Shown piece after piece: positions 18,096 to 27,526 of a stretch of DNA of 64,000 nucleotides. Position 1 is the first letter of the stretch. Each line of letters opens with the position of its first letter. The notes below the pieces were generated by a model that worked only from the letters and a program-made list of their open reading frames with translations, was not told the DNA's origin and ran no database searches. A program made the translations under genes and the position numbers. Source of the stretch: Halocynthiibacter styelae (GTDB lineage: Bacteria > Pseudomonadota > Alphaproteobacteria > Rhodobacterales > Rhodobacteraceae); the NCBI RefSeq assembly GCF_016123485.1, contig NZ_JADCKQ010000004.1, positions 248,001 through 312,000 on the forward strand, in the 5' to 3' direction.

Positions 18096-18911
18096 TTACG
18101 CACCCCAGATATAAACTGCGGCAAAAAGGAAAAGCCAGACAACGTCCACAAAGTGCCAGTACCATGCAGCAGCTTCAAAGCCGACGTGGTGTTCCTGGGT
18201 AAAGTGACCTGCCTTTGCGCGCATCATGCAAACAAAGAGGAAGATCGTGCCAACAATCACGTGGAAGCCGTGGAAGCCGGTCGCCATGTAGAAGACACCG
18301 CCATAAACGCTGCCGCCCAGACCAAAGGTTGCGTGGCTGTATTCGTAGCCCTGGAAGAAGGTAAAGATCAGACCCAGCAGAACCGCGATCAGCAGGCCGT
18401 TGATCATGTCTTTGCGGTTGTTTTCATGTGCAAGCGCGTGGTGTGCCCATGTACATGCCGCACCGGAACACAGCAGGATCAGCGTGTTGATCAGCGGCAG
18501 GTGAAATGGATCGAATGTCTCGATACCAACCGGAGGCCAGACACCATCAATTGCAGGGCTGTCAGGACCCATTGGGTACATGGCGTTTTTGAAGAAAGCC
18601 CAGAACCATGCCACGAAGAACATAACTTCGGACATCACAAACAGGATGAAACCCGTACGCAGACCGATACGGACAACCGGTGTGTGGTCAACGCCGTTCT
18701 GGCCTTCTTTGACCATCTCAGCCCACCAGGCGAACATCACATAAAGTGTGCCAGCCAGACCAACCAGGAAGATCCATGGGTGGTTGTTCTCAATATTCGG
18801 GCTCATCCAGATGACAGCCCCAAAGAGCATGATAAAGCCGGAAACCGCTGCCATAAGAGGCAGCCAGCTTGGGGCCAGAATGTGGAAGTCGTGATTTTTT
18901 TCGTGTGCCAT
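18096..18911 (-). CDS. ctaE: Cytochrome c oxidase subunit III
   Basis: 271 residues with seven membrane helices, the usual subunit III size. It opens '[18 protein letters not shown]' and has '[12 protein letters not shown]', '[16 protein letters not shown]', '[14 protein letters not shown]' and '[23 protein letters not shown]', all hallmark COX3 segments. It is part of the aa3-type proton-pumping terminal oxidase in the inner membrane. An AGAGGG site precedes the ATG. The catalytic subunit I gene (ctaD) is not in this window. Confidence 0.96.
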   Translation of the reverse strand: MAHEKNHDFHILAPSWLPLMAAVSGFIMLFGAVIWMSPNIENNHPWIFLVGLAGTLYVMFAWWAEMVKEGQNGVDHTPVVRIGLRTGFILFVMSEVMFFVAWFWAFFKNAMYPMGPDSPAIDGVWPPVGIETFDPFHLPLINTLILLCSGAACTWAHHALAHENNRKDMINGLLIAVLLGLIFTFFQGYEYSHATFGLGGSVYGGVFYMATGFHGFHVIVGTIFLFVCMMRAKAGHFTQEHHVGFEAAAWYWHFVDVVWLFLFAAVYIWGA

Positions 18912-18938
18912 GTGCGTTCCCTCTGCCGGAGGCTTTTC

Positions 18939-19523
18939 TTATTCAGTTACTGTTGCCGCTGTGTCTGGCGCAAGTTGCGCCACATCTTCCGGCAGGTCGG
19001 TTTCATAAAAGGTGTAAGATAGTGTGATGTGTTGTGCAAACTTTGCTTCACCATCGTTTACAATTTCCGGATCAACATAAAATGTCACCGGCATCATCAC
19101 CCGTTCACCGGGTTGCAGCACCTGCTCGGTAAAGCAGAAGCAATCGATCTTTGTGAAGTAGCCACCTGTTGAATAGGGGGCGACATTGTAGCTGGCTGTG
19201 CCGGCCACTGGGCGATCCGTGGGGTTGAAGGCCTCATAGAAGGCCAGACCGGTTTCACCGATACGAATTGTCATATCATCCTGCGCCGGGCGGAATTCCC
19301 AGGGCATGTCACGATCAAGGGACGCATCAAAACGCACAACAATGGTTTCATTCAGAACCCTGCTGGCGCCTCCGGTTGCGACCTGCGTTGTGCCACCAAA
19401 TCCGGTGACGCGACAGAACCAGTCATAAAACGGGACAGAAGCCCAGGCCAGGCCGCCCATCATAACGGCGACCCCCACAAGCTTAAGTGCCGTTTTCGCG
19501 TGATTAGGTTCCTGAGCGTTCAT
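18939..19523 (-). CDS. ctaG: Cytochrome c oxidase assembly protein CtaG/Cox11
   Basis: 194 residues with one N-terminal membrane helix ('LVGVAVMMGGLAWASVPFYDWFCRVTGFGGT') and a periplasmic immunoglobulin-like domain carrying the copper-binding 'CFCF' motif in 'KIDCFCFTEQVLQPGE', plus 'MPVTFYVDPEI'. It delivers copper to the CuB site of oxidase subunit I. Its ATG overlaps the stop of the preceding 62-codon gene (ATGA). Confidence 0.95.
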   Translation of the reverse strand: MNAQEPNHAKTALKLVGVAVMMGGLAWASVPFYDWFCRVTGFGGTTQVATGGASRVLNETIVVRFDASLDRDMPWEFRPAQDDMTIRIGETGLAFYEAFNPTDRPVAGTASYNVAPYSTGGYFTKIDCFCFTEQVLQPGERVMMPVTFYVDPEIVNDGEAKFAQHITLSYTFYETDLPEDVAQLAPDTAATVTE

Positions 19524-19708
19524 TCCCCGGCCTCCGCAGTTGGCAAACCAGCGGCCGCATTATAAGCCTCAGGCACATTGCCAATCATCCTGACCTTTAC
19601 GATCGTGATACCGAACACCAGCACGACGAGACCAACCAACACAAATCCAAGACCTGCGTTGCGGCTGAAACGACGCTTGTGCATTTCGTGTTCAACTTTG
19701 AGATCCAT
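19520..19708 (-). CDS. Small single-helix membrane protein of the cta operon
   Basis: 62 residues: a basic start (HKRRFSRNAG), one membrane helix ('LGFVLVGLVVLVFGITIVKV') and a short periplasmic tail. It sits between ctaB and ctaG, sharing bases with both (TGATG at its start, ATGA at its end) and with a GGGGAGG ribosome site. Small proteins in this position occur in oxidase operons of related bacteria (CtaF/CoxF-like). A role in oxidase assembly is inferred from position only. Confidence 0.75.
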   Translation of the reverse strand: MDLKVEHEMHKRRFSRNAGLGFVLVGLVVLVFGITIVKVRMIGNVPEAYNAAAGLPTAEAGE

Positions 19709-20655
19709 CAGAAACCTCCCCAGCCAAATGACTTCAATGCAGCTTCCAGCAGCAAGGCTGAAAAATGCAGGAAGAGGTACAGCAGCGACAGTTTGAAATA
19801 GCTGCGTTCTGCCTTGTAATCGTCCGCTTCTGCCGCCGCATCATCCCGGCGCAGGATCTGCCAGCCACCGCGAATGAACAATGCGTTCAGAATGATTGAG
19901 ACAATCAGATAAGACCAGCCACCGATTGATGTGGCGGCAATGCCCAGGGTCACAACAGCCAAAGGCAGTGTGTAGGCAAAGATATGTTTGCGTGTGGCTT
20001 CACGCCCATGTGTCACCGTCAGCATCGGAACATCTGCATCCGCATAATCTGTCTTGGTAAACAAAGCCAGGGACCAGAAATGCGGTGGTGTCCACATGAA
20101 GGTGATCATGAACATCAACACGCTTTCAATGGACACACCACCGGTGGCCACAGCCCAGCCGATCATCGGAGGAAAGGCACCAGCCGCACCACCGATAACG
20201 ATATTCTGTGGTGTCAGACGCTTCAGCCACATGGTGTAGATCACCACATAAAAGAAGATGGTAAAGGCCAGGAAGAGACCTGCAAAGATATTCGCGGTCA
20301 GCGCCAGCAGAATGCAGGAAATCCCTGACAGAGCACAGCCCAGCCCAAAGGCTTCTTCCTTTGTCACTTTACCAGCCGGAATCGGACGGTTCATTGTGCG
20401 TTTCATCTTTGCGTCAATGTCGTGGTCATACCACATATTCAGCGCACCAGACGCACCACCACCAAGGGCAATGAACAGGATGGAAACAAAGGCAAGGAAA
20501 GGATGCACGGGTACTGGCGCAACCATCAGCCCGACAAAGGCTGTGAACACGACCAGCGACATTACGCGTGGCTTCAGCAGCGCGTAATAGTCACTAAAGC
20601 CGGCTTCGTTCTCGAAGCCGGAGGTGATTGATTTATCTGCACTCATATCGCTCAT
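19708..20655 (-). CDS. ctaB: Protoheme IX farnesyltransferase (heme o synthase)
   Basis: 315 residues, UbiA-type prenyltransferase with about eight to nine membrane helices. The aspartate-rich motif is 'NMWYDHDIDAKMKRTMNRPIP', and the second conserved loop is 'TPPHFWSLALFTKTDYADADVPM'. It farnesylates heme b to heme o, the precursor of the heme a used by the aa3 oxidase encoded around it. Also called cyoE or coxE. The start has a weak ribosome site; an in-frame ATG three codons later is possible. Confidence 0.94.
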   Translation of the reverse strand: MSDMSADKSITSGFENEAGFSDYYALLKPRVMSLVVFTAFVGLMVAPVPVHPFLAFVSILFIALGGGASGALNMWYDHDIDAKMKRTMNRPIPAGKVTKEEAFGLGCALSGISCILLALTANIFAGLFLAFTIFFYVVIYTMWLKRLTPQNIVIGGAAGAFPPMIGWAVATGGVSIESVLMFMITFMWTPPHFWSLALFTKTDYADADVPMLTVTHGREATRKHIFAYTLPLAVVTLGIAATSIGGWSYLIVSIILNALFIRGGWQILRRDDAAAEADDYKAERSYFKLSLLYLFLHFSALLLEAALKSFGWGGF

Positions 20656-20712
20656 GTCAGTTCCGTGTTGCTGGAGGCCACCGGCGGGAAGCCGAGGCCC
20701 CGGGCTTCAGGA

Positions 20713-21654
20713 TCAGTCAGCAGAAGCGACCTGGATCTCGGCAGGCAGATCTGCAGACGCAGTCTGACGTGCAATCCAGGCGTCATATTCTTCCTGTGTC
20801 ACGATCTTAACTGTGATCGGCATATAGGCATGGTCTTTGCCGCAAAGCTCAGAACATTGGCCAAAGTAAACGCCTTCATCACCAGCTGGTATATTGAACC
20901 ACAGTTCTGCAGTACGGCCAGGAACAGCATCCTGCTTCACAGCGAACGCCGGGATGGTCCAGGAGTGGATCACGTCAGCAGCGGTAATCCGCATAACAAT
21001 GTCTTTACCAGAAGGCAGAACAACAGCTGTGTCAGTCGCCAGCAGGAATTCGTCACGTGTATAACCGTAAGCTTCCAGACGCGCTTCCATAACTTCGTTC
21101 AGTACAAATGGGACAGCACCAGCTTCTGTATCTTCAGCCGTCAGGGTTGCCGGGTGACCGATTCCGTAGCTGTCAAACTCGATATCAGTTCCGATATACT
21201 CATAAGACCAGTACCACTGACTGCCAGTCACTTTGACATGAATGTCACCTTCAGGGATCTCTTGCTGGGTAAACAGAACCGGCAGAGAGAATGCACCGAT
21301 AAAGACCAGAACAATGATTGGCCCGATGGTCCAGGCGATCTCCAGTGGAGAGTTATGTGTAAAGGTCGCAGGTGTTTTGTTGGCACGCTGGTTAAACTTC
21401 AGAATAACAACAGCAAGCAGTCCCACAACAAACAGAACGATGATGCCGATAATCCAAAGCACCATGTTGTCAAGAAAATGGGTATCTACGGCAACCTTGC
21501 CTACGGCTTCCTGCAGTGCAATTCCGCCCTGCTCTGGCGCGCCTTTAACTTCCAGGCCACTGATTCCATCAGCGTCCTGTGCAAAACCTGCACCTGCTGA
21601 GAATGCCGCGCCTGCTGCTGCCAAGAAGCCTGAAACTGTGCTTTTAAGTTGCAT
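20713..21654 (-). CDS. ctaC: Cytochrome c oxidase subunit II
   Basis: 313 residues. It has an N-terminal signal sequence (ending near 'AGAGFAQD'), two membrane helices (about 60-80 and 105-130) and a cupredoxin domain. The CuA ligands are in 'YFGQCSELCGKDHAYMPI' and the upstream His in 'DVIHSWTIPAF'; the aromatic path is 'GSQWYWSYEY'. It accepts electrons from cytochrome c in the periplasm. First gene of the cta cluster, with a 245-base divergent gap to tldD that must hold its promoter. Confidence 0.96.
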   Translation of the reverse strand: MQLKSTVSGFLAAAGAAFSAGAGFAQDADGISGLEVKGAPEQGGIALQEAVGKVAVDTHFLDNMVLWIIGIIVLFVVGLLAVVILKFNQRANKTPATFTHNSPLEIAWTIGPIIVLVFIGAFSLPVLFTQQEIPEGDIHVKVTGSQWYWSYEYIGTDIEFDSYGIGHPATLTAEDTEAGAVPFVLNEVMEARLEAYGYTRDEFLLATDTAVVLPSGKDIVMRITAADVIHSWTIPAFAVKQDAVPGRTAELWFNIPAGDEGVYFGQCSELCGKDHAYMPITVKIVTQEEYDAWIARQTASADLPAEIQVASAD

Positions 21655-21899
21655 ATGTTCGTCCTGTTCACTTTTCCCCGGTCGTCCGCGTGATTGTTGC
21701 GAACGATAAATTCTGCCGCTTTTGGCGAAAACCGACGGAATCCAATTGTGTCTGGCACGCTTGAAACCATATTAAAGCGTATGGAACAAGTAAATCATGT
21801 GCCCTTCGAGGCTGTAAATGTGATTTTGTCACCAAATTTCAGGGAAGGGTCGGCGCATTTGTCGCAGCTCGCCCAATCACAACAACGGAGCAGAAAGTA

Positions 21900-23363
21900 A
21901 TGACCTCGGAAAACACCCCACAGATGAGTGCTCCCGTGATATCAGAAGACGATCGTTTCCGCCCCTTTGACACCAGTTTTGACAAAGACGCAGCTCGCAG
22001 CCTGCTGCGTGACACGCTTTCCGGTGCGGATGATGGTGAAATTTTTCTGGAACGTGCGCGGTCAGAAGCCCTGGTTTTTGATGATGGCCGCCTGAAGACC
22101 GCCAGCTTTGATGCCGGTGAAGGCTTCGGCCTGCGCGCGGTCAAAGGCGAAACCACCGGTTACGCCCATTCCACGGAAATGACCGAACGGGCCATGATGC
22201 GCGCGGCGGAAACTGCGCGACTCGCGGTTGGTTCCGGCGGTGGTACTGCGGCAGATGCGCCACGCAAGACAAATACGCAGCTTTACCAGCCGCTTGATCC
22301 GATCTCTGAAGCGCCTTTTGCGGTAAAACTGGAAGTCCTGCGTGAGATTGATGACTTCCTGCGCAGCTTTGATAAACGTGTGGTGCAGGTCTCAGCGACA
22401 CTGGCAGCCTCTGTCCAGGAAGTTGAGATTTTGCGGGCAGAGGGCGAAAGCCTGACAGATGTGCGTCCGATGGCACGACTAAATATCTCCGTGATTGTTG
22501 AAGAAAACGGTCGCCGCGAAAGCGGTGGGTCCGGTGGCGGTGGCCGTGCCGGGATCTCAGGGCTTATGCAACGGGATCACTGGCAGGCTGTGGCGCGTGA
22601 GGCACTGCGCATTGCGACGGTAAATCTGGAAGCTGTCCCCGCACCCGCCGGTGTTATGGATGTGGTGCTTGGCCCCGGCTGGCCAGGTATCCTTCTGCAC
22701 GAAGCCATTGGTCACGGACTGGAAGGCGATTTTAACCGCAAGGGATCATCCGCCTTCGCGGGCCTCATGGGGGAACGCATTGCGGCCAAAGGCGTGACTG
22801 TACTGGATGATGGAACAATCCCGGATCGTCGCGGCTCCGTTACCATTGACGACGAAGGCACACCGGGCGGAAAGAATGTCCTGATCGAAGACGGTATTTT
22901 GACCGGCTATATGCAGGACCGCCAGAACGCGCGCCTTATGGGCGTTGAACCCACCGGGAATGGCCGTCGTCAAAGCTATGCCCACGCCCCGATGCCCCGC
23001 ATGACCAACACCTATATGTTAGGCGGTGATGCTACACGTGAAGAGGTGCTGTCAGGTCTGAAGGACGGGATCTATGCTGTGGGATTTGGTGGTGGTCAGG
23101 TGGATATTACAAATGGCAAGTTCGTGTTTTCCTGCACCGAAGCTTACAGCGTGGAAGGCGGAAAAATCGGCGCCCCTGTGAAAGGCGCCACTCTGATCGG
23201 AGACGGTGCCACAGCCCTGAAACAGATCCGCGCCATTGGCAATGACATGGAAATGGATCCTGGCATGGGCAATTGCGGCAAACAGGGCCAATGGGTGCCC
23301 GTGGGCGTTGGTCAGCCCAGCCTGCTGATCTCCGGCCTGACGGTTGGCGGCGCTGCAACCTGA
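21900..23363 (+). CDS. tldD: Metalloprotease TldD
   Basis: 487 residues of the TldD/PmbA family. The zinc motif H-E-x-x-x-H is in 'LLHEAIGHGLEGDFNRKGSS', with 'GGGRAGISGL' and the C-terminal 'GNDMEMDPGMGNCGKQGQWVPVGVGQP' typical of TldD. With TldE/PmbA (not in the window) it degrades unfolded peptides and matures some modified peptides. A GGAG site lies at 21887-21890; a later in-frame ATG (residue 9) is possible. Confidence 0.93.
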   Translation: MTSENTPQMSAPVISEDDRFRPFDTSFDKDAARSLLRDTLSGADDGEIFLERARSEALVFDDGRLKTASFDAGEGFGLRAVKGETTGYAHSTEMTERAMMRAAETARLAVGSGGGTAADAPRKTNTQLYQPLDPISEAPFAVKLEVLREIDDFLRSFDKRVVQVSATLAASVQEVEILRAEGESLTDVRPMARLNISVIVEENGRRESGGSGGGGRAGISGLMQRDHWQAVAREALRIATVNLEAVPAPAGVMDVVLGPGWPGILLHEAIGHGLEGDFNRKGSSAFAGLMGERIAAKGVTVLDDGTIPDRRGSVTIDDEGTPGGKNVLIEDGILTGYMQDRQNARLMGVEPTGNGRRQSYAHAPMPRMTNTYMLGGDATREEVLSGLKDGIYAVGFGGGQVDITNGKFVFSCTEAYSVEGGKIGAPVKGATLIGDGATALKQIRAIGNDMEMDPGMGNCGKQGQWVPVGVGQPSLLISGLTVGGAAT

Positions 23364-23392
23364 TAAGTAGCCTTCAGATTTCGTTAACCACT

Positions 23393-23426
23393 CTCTGCCA
23401 TAAAATACTGCGGTATTATGGCAGAG
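23393..23426. repeat. Long inverted repeat in the tldD-dprA gap
   Basis: Arms ctctgccat (23393-23401) and atggcagag (23418-23426) plus an inner aatac/gtatt stem around a tgcg loop, with a 2-base bulge. No proper T-run follows. It could be a weak tldD terminator or an operator just before dprA, whose ATG is 14 bases downstream. Confidence 0.55.
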
Positions 23427-23439
23427 GCATCTCTTTCTT

Positions 23440-24561
23440 ATGGGACAGACAGATCTCTTTACAGCGGTGGACACCGGGCGACCTGACCCGAAGGAACGGT
23501 TTGCGCGACTGCAACTGATCCGATCAAAAGGGATCGGTGTGACGGGTTTCCACCGACTGGTTGCGGAATACGGATCCGCCCTGGAGGTATTGTCCCGCCT
23601 GCCCCAGGATCGTCCAGGCTTTGCCGCCAGCCCACGCGAAGACATCCACCACGAACTGAACAACGGAAGATCATGTGGCGCTGAACTTATGCTCTGGGGC
23701 GATCCGGATTACCCAAGCGCCCTGAAGGACATTCCAGATCCGCCGGTTGTTCTTTGGCTCCTGGGCAAAACCGATCTTCTAAAATCCTCTGCCGTGGCTT
23801 TGGTTGGTGCGCGCAATGCTTCGTCCATCGGGCTTCGCATGGCGAAACGCCTGTCGCAGGAAGTTGGACAGGAAGGGTTGGTGGTTGTCTCGGGCCTTGC
23901 CCGCGGAACGGATGGAGCTGCACATGAAGGCGCATTAGAATCCGGTACAATCGCGGTTGTCGCCGGTGGGGTCGACGTGATCTACCCCAAGGACAATGAC
24001 AAACTATATTCAGCGATCAGAACAAACGGTCTGATCCTGTCAGAACATCCACCAGGCACCCAACCCACAGCCCGGTATTTCCCAATGCGCAACCGGATCA
24101 TTTCAGGTCTGTCCCGTGGCGTTGTGGTGGTGGAAGCTGCACTAAAGTCCGGATCAATGATCACCGCAAAAAACGCATTGGATCAGGGCCGCGAGGTTAT
24201 GGCAGTACCTGGTCACCCAATTGACACGCGTGCAGGCGGTTGTAACGCGTTGATCCGGGATGGTGCTGTGCTGGTTCGGGATGTCCGGGACATTTTACAG
24301 GCCCTTCCTGCGGATGAAAAATCAACAGTCACCGCCGCCCCTGCCCCCCGTCGCCATCCGCCACGCCGGCCGCCATCTGAAATCAACGCCTTGCATTCAG
24401 AGATACTGCAAAGCCTGACCAGCGCGCCGCAAAGTGAATCGCAGCTGATTGAAGATTTCAACATCACACTGCCGGATCTTGATTTGCTTCTGACACGCCT
24501 GGAGATTGACGGGCGGATTGAACGTAAATCCGGTGGTATCCTGCGCCTGCTGCAGGAGTAG
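23440..24561 (+). CDS. dprA: DNA-processing protein DprA (Smf)
   Basis: 373 residues. The central Rossmann-like domain has 'ALVGARNASSIGLRMAKRLSQ', 'VVSGLARGTDGAAHEGALE', 'YPKDNDKLY', 'RNRIISGLSRGVVVVEAALKSGSMITA' and 'VPGHPID', all DprA signatures. The C-terminal ~60 residues form the winged-helix DML1-like domain ('LLTRLEIDGRIERKSGGILRLLQ'). It loads RecA on incoming single-stranded DNA in transformation. It is directly upstream of topA, an order seen in many alphaproteobacteria. Confidence 0.94.
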   Translation: MGQTDLFTAVDTGRPDPKERFARLQLIRSKGIGVTGFHRLVAEYGSALEVLSRLPQDRPGFAASPREDIHHELNNGRSCGAELMLWGDPDYPSALKDIPDPPVVLWLLGKTDLLKSSAVALVGARNASSIGLRMAKRLSQEVGQEGLVVVSGLARGTDGAAHEGALESGTIAVVAGGVDVIYPKDNDKLYSAIRTNGLILSEHPPGTQPTARYFPMRNRIISGLSRGVVVVEAALKSGSMITAKNALDQGREVMAVPGHPIDTRAGGCNALIRDGAVLVRDVRDILQALPADEKSTVTAAPAPRRHPPRRPPSEINALHSEILQSLTSAPQSESQLIEDFNITLPDLDLLLTRLEIDGRIERKSGGILRLLQE

Positions 24562-24664
24562 CAAGCCACCACGCACAGTGATTTCACTTTGCCCCATTGA
24601 CTTTCCCCGTCTCCGCCCCACATCTTGCCGCGCTATATACTCATGTTGAGTCGAAAGGAATTTC

Positions 24665-27331
24665 ATGCCCGTTGTCGTTGTAGAATCCCCGGCTAAAGCC
24701 AAGACAATTAATAAATATCTTGGGGATGACTACACGGTTCTTGCCTCTTACGGGCATGTACGTGACCTGCCGCCTAAAGACGGATCCGTGGATCCAGAAC
24801 ATGAATTTGACATGAAATGGGAAATCGCCAGCGACAGTAAAAAACATGTCAAAGCGATTGCAGATGCCCTGGCGGATGACAACGAACTGATCCTCGCGAC
24901 CGACCCCGATCGCGAAGGTGAAGCAATTTCCTGGCACCTGCAGGAAGCTCTGACAAAACGTAAATCCATCAAGAAAACCACACCGGTTAAGCGGGTGGTG
25001 TTCAACGCGATCACAAAGTCCGCCGTCACCGAGGCGATGAAGAACCCGCGTGATGTCGACATGGAACTGGTCGAGGCTTACCTTGCCCGCCGCGCACTGG
25101 ATTATCTTGTGGGCTTTAACCTGTCCCCAGTCCTGTGGCGTAAACTTCCGGGCGCGCGTTCGGCTGGTCGTGTGCAATCGGTCTGTCTGCGCCTGATCGT
25201 TGAACGCGAGATGGAAATCGAAGCCTTCAACAACCGCGAATACTGGTCTGTCAAAGCCCTACTGGATACCCCGCGCGGGCAGCAGTTTGAGGCAAAGCTG
25301 ACAGTTCTGGGCGGCAAAAAGCTGGATAAATTCGATATTGCGTCAGCTGAGGCTGCCGAACTGGCGGTCCATGCGATCAACACGCGTGATCTGTCGATTG
25401 CCAATGTCGAAGCGAAGCCCGCCAACCGCAACCCTTCCCCCCCCTTCATGACCTCGACCCTGCAACAGGAAGCCAGCCGCAAGTTCGGTTTTGGCGCGCG
25501 TCAGACCATGAATGTGGCGCAACGCCTGTATGAAGCCGGCCTGATCACCTATATGCGAACCGACGGCATTGACATGGCGCCGGAAGCCATCGCGTCAGCA
25601 CGGGATGCCATTGGCGCGCGGTATGGCAAAGATTATGTGCCGGGTTCGCCACGTGTTTATAAAAACAAAGCGAAAAACGCCCAGGAAGCGCACGAATGTA
25701 TCCGCCCGACAGACCTTGCGAAGGCGACCGAAGATCTGAAAATCGCCGACCCGGATCAGCGCAAGCTTTACGATCTGATCTGGAAGCGTACCCTTGCCAG
25801 CCAGATGGAAGCCGCACGTCTGGAACGCACCACTGTGACCGTTTCCAGTGGTGACGGACAGGTAGAACTGCGCGCATCTGGTCAGGTGATGTTGTTTGAT
25901 GGCTTCATGAAGGTCTATGAAGAAGGCCGCGATGATGTTGTGGATGAGGACGACAAACGTCTGCCCCAGATCGCAACCGGCGAAGCGGCAAAGAAATCAC
26001 AGGTCACACCTGATCAGCACTTCACCCAACCCCCGCCCCGCTATACCGAGGCGACGCTTGTAAAACGCATGGAAGAACTGGGCATTGGCCGCCCGTCCAC
26101 CTATGCTTCCGTGGTCACAACCATTCAGGACCGCGACTATGTGCGCAAGGAAAAGAACCGTCTTTTCCCCGAAGACAAAGGCCGCCTGGTGACCGTCTTC
26201 CTGATGAGTTACTTCCGCAAATATGTCGGTTATGAATTCACCGCAAACCTTGAGAATGAGCTTGATGAAGTGTCCGCGGGTGATGCGGATTACAAAGAGG
26301 TTCTGAACCGTTTCTGGCGTGATTTCTCTGCTTCTGTGGGTGAAACCATGGAACTGCGGATCACTGAAGTGCTGGAAAAGATCAATGAGGTGCTTGAACC
26401 ACATCTCTTCCCGCCGACTGAAGACGGGTCTGACCCGCGCGGCTGTAAAAACTGTGGTGTGGGACGTCTGTCTATGCGCACCGCACGTTCCGGTGGGGCG
26501 TTCATCGGTTGTTCCAACTATCCGGAATGCCGCTACACCCGCCCCTTCGGCCCGCCCGGCATGGAAATCGCTGGTGCGATCCCACCAGAAGGCAAACTTC
26601 TGGGTCAGGACGCAGGCGATAACATCTGGGTGCATAAAGGCCGCTTTGGCCCCTACGCCCAACGTGGTGAAGTGACGGAAGAGAACAAGAAGCCAAACCG
26701 CCAGTCGATTCCAAAGGAATGGCCACCGGAAGATCTTGAACTTGAAACTGCTGTGAAACTTCTGTCCCTGCCGCGCCTTCTGGGCACGCACCCGGAAGAC
26801 GGGGTGAATGTCTGGTCCAATATCGGGCGCTATGGGCCTTACCTGAAACATGCGGATACCACGTCCAATCGCGGCGGCACAAACGCCAACCTGGAAGGCC
26901 TGGATGAGGTCTTCACCGTTGGTATGAACCGCGCGGTGCAGCTTCTGGCCGAAAAAGTGGCCTCACGTGGTGGGCGCGGTGCGCCTGCGAAAGTACTGCG
27001 CGAAATGGGCGATCACCCGGATGACGGTGGTGCAATCCAGATCGTGGAAGGCAAATACGGTGCCTATGTGAAGTGGGAAAAGGTCAATGCGACCCTGCCC
27101 AAAGAAACTGAGCCTGCGGATGTGACGATTGAACAGGCGCTGGAACTGATTGCAGCGAAAGCCGCGAAAAAAGGTACACGCAAAAAGGCAGCGCCGAAGA
27201 AAAAGCCTGCTGCGAAGAAAACGGCGGCAAAGAAATCTGCCGCAAAAAAAACAACTGCTAAAAAACCGGCGGCGAAAAAGACCACCGCCAAGAAGAAAGC
27301 GGATACTGACAGCGGCGATGTTGTCGAATAA
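24665..27331 (+). CDS. topA: DNA topoisomerase I
   Basis: 888 residues, type IA. The TOPRIM domain starts 'VVVESPAKAKTINKYLG' and includes 'ATDPDREGEAISWHL'; the catalytic tyrosine is Tyr296 in 'LITYMRTDGID'. A zinc-ribbon region follows ('CKNCGVGRLSMRTA...CSNYPECRYTRP', near 595-625) with two further C-terminal repeat units ('GRFGPYAQRG', 'GRYGPYLKH', 'GKYGAYVKW'). The last ~55 residues are almost only Lys and Ala, a basic DNA-binding tail common in alphaproteobacterial TopA. It relaxes negative supercoils. A hairpin terminator follows. Confidence 0.96.
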   Translation: MPVVVVESPAKAKTINKYLGDDYTVLASYGHVRDLPPKDGSVDPEHEFDMKWEIASDSKKHVKAIADALADDNELILATDPDREGEAISWHLQEALTKRKSIKKTTPVKRVVFNAITKSAVTEAMKNPRDVDMELVEAYLARRALDYLVGFNLSPVLWRKLPGARSAGRVQSVCLRLIVEREMEIEAFNNREYWSVKALLDTPRGQQFEAKLTVLGGKKLDKFDIASAEAAELAVHAINTRDLSIANVEAKPANRNPSPPFMTSTLQQEASRKFGFGARQTMNVAQRLYEAGLITYMRTDGIDMAPEAIASARDAIGARYGKDYVPGSPRVYKNKAKNAQEAHECIRPTDLAKATEDLKIADPDQRKLYDLIWKRTLASQMEAARLERTTVTVSSGDGQVELRASGQVMLFDGFMKVYEEGRDDVVDEDDKRLPQIATGEAAKKSQVTPDQHFTQPPPRYTEATLVKRMEELGIGRPSTYASVVTTIQDRDYVRKEKNRLFPEDKGRLVTVFLMSYFRKYVGYEFTANLENELDEVSAGDADYKEVLNRFWRDFSASVGETMELRITEVLEKINEVLEPHLFPPTEDGSDPRGCKNCGVGRLSMRTARSGGAFIGCSNYPECRYTRPFGPPGMEIAGAIPPEGKLLGQDAGDNIWVHKGRFGPYAQRGEVTEENKKPNRQSIPKEWPPEDLELETAVKLLSLPRLLGTHPEDGVNVWSNIGRYGPYLKHADTTSNRGGTNANLEGLDEVFTVGMNRAVQLLAEKVASRGGRGAPAKVLREMGDHPDDGGAIQIVEGKYGAYVKWEKVNATLPKETEPADVTIEQALELIAAKAAKKGTRKKAAPKKKPAAKKTAAKKSAAKKTTAKKPAAKKTTAKKKADTDSGDVVE

Positions 27332-27357
27332 ACCGCTGCAATGCAGTAAATTTTGGA

Positions 27358-27388
27358 ACACCCCGCCATTCGCGGGGTGTTTTTATTT
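27358..27388 (+). terminator. Rho-independent terminator after topA
   Basis: 9-bp perfect stem (27358-27366 with 27372-27380, acaccccgc/gcggggtgt), 5-nt loop, followed by ttttattttaa. Confidence 0.88.
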
Positions 27389-27526
27389 TAAACGACACTA
27401 AAAATAACAAATTTTATTTCCCGCCGCAGCGCAGCAAAGAATTGACTTCCCGTTGGGTCAGGTTCAGAAATGCGTCCAGATATTCTGAGAGGCCCACTGA
27501 TGTGGCCTCATTCCTGGGAGATACTC

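Noticed and set aside
21752-21768. Sigma-54-like promoter (tggcacgcttga) in the ctaC-tldD gap
   Set aside because: The GG element lacks a GC pair at the required 10-base distance.
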